From the NCBI GenBank assembly GCA_946538795.1, contig CAMNGY010000093.1, forward strand, positions 1 through 6,521: a stretch of DNA of 6,521 bases, written 5' to 3'. The position numbers and the translations under genes were made by a program. Shown here in pieces: positions 5,197 to 6,521 of the stretch. Under the pieces are notes generated by a model that saw only the letters and a program-made list of their open reading frames with translations, was not told the DNA's origin and did not search any database. The stretch is from an uncultured Treponema sp. GTDB lineage: Bacteria > Spirochaetota > Spirochaetia > Treponematales > Treponemataceae. Position 1 is the stretch's first letter; the number at the start of each line of letters is the position of its first letter.

Positions 5197-6521
5197 CTAT
5201 TCCTCGTCCCCGGCAGTCAGCGTCTTGAAATAGGATTTGCCGGTCGCCTCGTAAATCAGCCCGTTCAGCTCATGTATGTCGTGCTTTTCTGCGGCGAGGA
5301 AATCCTTCACAAGCATGTCCGCCTTGTCCTTTGGCGAGAGGATGAATCCCGCGCTCTGCAGCAGGTCCTCGCTCTCGGCGAGCGTCAGCCTGAGCCCCAG
5401 GGCGAGGGCGATGACGTTCTCCTTCCTGGGGCGGTAATCCGTTCCCCGGCTGCTGAGAATCTTGGAAAAGCGCTGTTTGGACAGTCCCGCCCCCCGGTAT
5501 ATGTCGGAGTTCTTCCTGTCGGGGAAACTCCCGAAGTATTTTCTCCGGTAGAGGTCGAATGTCTCCCCGAATGACTTCGGCTCCTCCGTCACGGCTGCCG
5601 TGCCTGACTCATTTCCTTCCTGCGCCTGGTCAGCACCGGGGGTATGAGCATTTTTCTTGTCCTCGAGCATCTGGAAGAAGGTCCTTGTGTCATCTTCCCT
5701 GAAGTAATCACTTGCATCCTTCCCCTCCGCGCTCCTCGCGGTCCTGTCCGCGCCATACCCTGTAAGGAACATCATCAGGGGCCCGTCATTTTTCAATGCC
5801 GTGTACATCAGGGCCGTCATGCCGTCATCGTCCGCCGCGTTCACGTCAGCCCCGGCTGCCAGCAGCATCGCGGCCGCATCATGATGGCCGCAGTAGCATG
5901 CCGCCATGAGCGGCGTGATTCCCAGCTTGTCCTTGTGCCGCGCGTCCGCCCTTGCTTTCAGCAGGGCGAATACGATTTCGTCCTTCCCGAGTTTGGCCGC
6001 GTGAAAGAGCGCGGTCTCCCCGTCGCTGTCGGAACTCTCCAGGTTTGCGCCGGAGCGTATCAAAAAATCTGCGACCCGTCCCGATGTCCTGATTCTCGTT
6101 GCGGAGGCCGCCGCGATGAGAGGGGTTTCCCCGAAGTCGTTCGTGATGTCAAGGTCCGCGCCGGCCCCGGCGAGCATGGTGCACATGTCCATGTCATCGT
6201 ACACGGCCGCGTACAGGAGCGCGTTGTCCCCGACGTCATCCTTCGCATCGGGATTTATTCCTGGTGCGGAAAGGAGAAGTTTTGCCACGCCGGTGCTGTT
6301 CTGCTGGGCGGCAAGGATAAGGGCCGTCGCCCCGTTCCGGTCCGTCGCGTTCACGTCCGCTCCCATCCTGAGGAGGACGCTCGCGGAGGAGCACGCATCC
6401 TTGAGCGCGGCTATCATGAGGAGGGTCTTTCCGTCGTCAATCCTTTCGTCAATGCCGGCCCCCTCCTTCAGGAGAGCGGCAAGCTCATCCCCCCTGTCAT
6501 TGGCGGCAAGCACGAAAGCCC
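5197..6521 (-). CDS. Ankyrin-repeat protein with C-terminal XRE-like HTH domain, 5' end outside window
   Basis: At least 441 codons are open to the window edge. A GTG at 6513 is possible, but the frame continues upstream (Ala-Phe before it) in the pattern of an ankyrin repeat's first helix, so the real start is probably outside. Counting from that GTG, roughly eight 33-residue ankyrin repeats fill about 1-263, e.g. GATALILAAQQNSTGVAKLL (61-80), GETPLIAAA (128-136), GETALFHAAKLGKDEIVFAL (165-184) and GITPLMAACYCGHHDAAAML (198-217), often closing with GADVNA. A degenerate cap runs to about 287, and an acidic low-complexity linker covers 288-315. The tail (about 320-405) has SDIYRGAGLSKQRFSKI, YRPRKENVIALALGL and EDLLQSAGFILS. 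That matches the XRE-like HTH domain often found at the C-termini of multidomain Firmicutes and spirochaete proteins. Ankyrin repeats bind proteins; the HTH suggests DNA contact or a regulatory role. No signal peptide can be judged. No clear terminator follows. Confidence 0.88.
   Translation of the reverse strand, partial: AFVLAANDRGDELAALLKEGAGIDERIDDGKTLLMIAALKDACSSASVLLRMGADVNATDRNGATALILAAQQNSTGVAKLLLSAPGINPDAKDDVGDNALLYAAVYDDMDMCTMLAGAGADLDITNDFGETPLIAAASATRIRTSGRVADFLIRSGANLESSDSDGETALFHAAKLGKDEIVFALLKARADARHKDKLGITPLMAACYCGHHDAAAMLLAAGADVNAADDDGMTALMYTALKNDGPLMMFLTGYGADRTARSAEGKDASDYFREDDTRTFFQMLEDKKNAHTPGADQAQEGNESGTAAVTEEPKSFGETFDLYRRKYFGSFPDRKNSDIYRGAGLSKQRFSKILSSRGTDYRPRKENVIALALGLRLTLAESEDLLQSAGFILSPKDKADMLVKDFLAAEKHDIHELNGLIYEATGKSYFKTLTAGDEE

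Noticed and set aside
4941..5228. Downstream part of the plus-strand open frame that begins at 4788
   Set aside because: After the RmuC-like segment the residues are simply antisense to the AAA-ATPase-like relic and intergenic DNA, ending within the ankyrin gene's 3' end.
1..6521. CRISPR array, tRNA, rRNA or complete insertion sequence
   Set aside because: No regularly spaced direct repeats, no tRNA-like cloverleaf noticed by eye, and no transposase-like frame anywhere in the window.

Overview
The window looks like spirochaete DNA, most likely a host-associated Treponema. The reasons are a short-signal lipoprotein carrying a C-terminal formylglycine-generating-enzyme-like (FGE/C-type-lectin) domain, a family that is expanded in treponemes, and its gut or oral type neighbours: a GH36 alpha-galactosidase, an AAA-ATPase-like relic and an ankyrin protein. 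Genus is inferred from gene style, not from a marker gene. Third codon positions are mostly G or C in the large genes.

Layout. (1) 35-2260 (+): intact cytoplasmic GH36 alpha-galactosidase, ending in a hairpin that may serve both converging genes. (2) 2332-2664 (-): small XRE-family repressor-like protein. (3) 2665-2890: compact divergent control region. It holds a promoter for each direction and two copies of an inverted repeat, TACATTC-N5-GAATGTA (one perfect, one degenerate), placed as operators for the XRE protein. (4) 2891-4654 (+): lipoprotein with a Ser/Thr-rich linker, a Tyr/Ser-rich middle region and a C-terminal FGE-like domain. Its last ~41 codons have a clearly different third-base pattern and sit where diversity-generating retroelement (DGR) variable regions lie in treponemal TvpA-type proteins. 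(5) 4726-4763: strong intrinsic terminator. (6) 4788-5122: a scar containing the C-terminal tail of RmuC (+) abutting the N-terminus of an AAA-ATPase-like protein (-), whose near-consensus promoter still looks intact. (7) 5197-6521 (-): ankyrin-repeat protein with a C-terminal XRE-like helix-turn-helix domain. Its 5' end lies outside the window.

How it fits together. There is no obvious long operon and the region looks like accessory, rearranged DNA. The best-supported functional unit is the XRE regulator plus the divergent lipoprotein, linked by shared operator-like repeats: the regulator probably represses itself and gates a surface or periplasmic ligand-binding protein. The alpha-galactosidase stands alone here; any transporter for its substrates would be outside the window.

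A cross-cutting signal is that three unrelated starts (alpha-galactosidase, XRE, AAA-ATPase relic) lack a Shine-Dalgarno sequence and each have a -10-like hexamer ending exactly 6 nt before the ATG, which predicts leaderless mRNAs. The lipoprotein is the opposite, with a GGAGG ribosome binding site and a ~134-nt leader.
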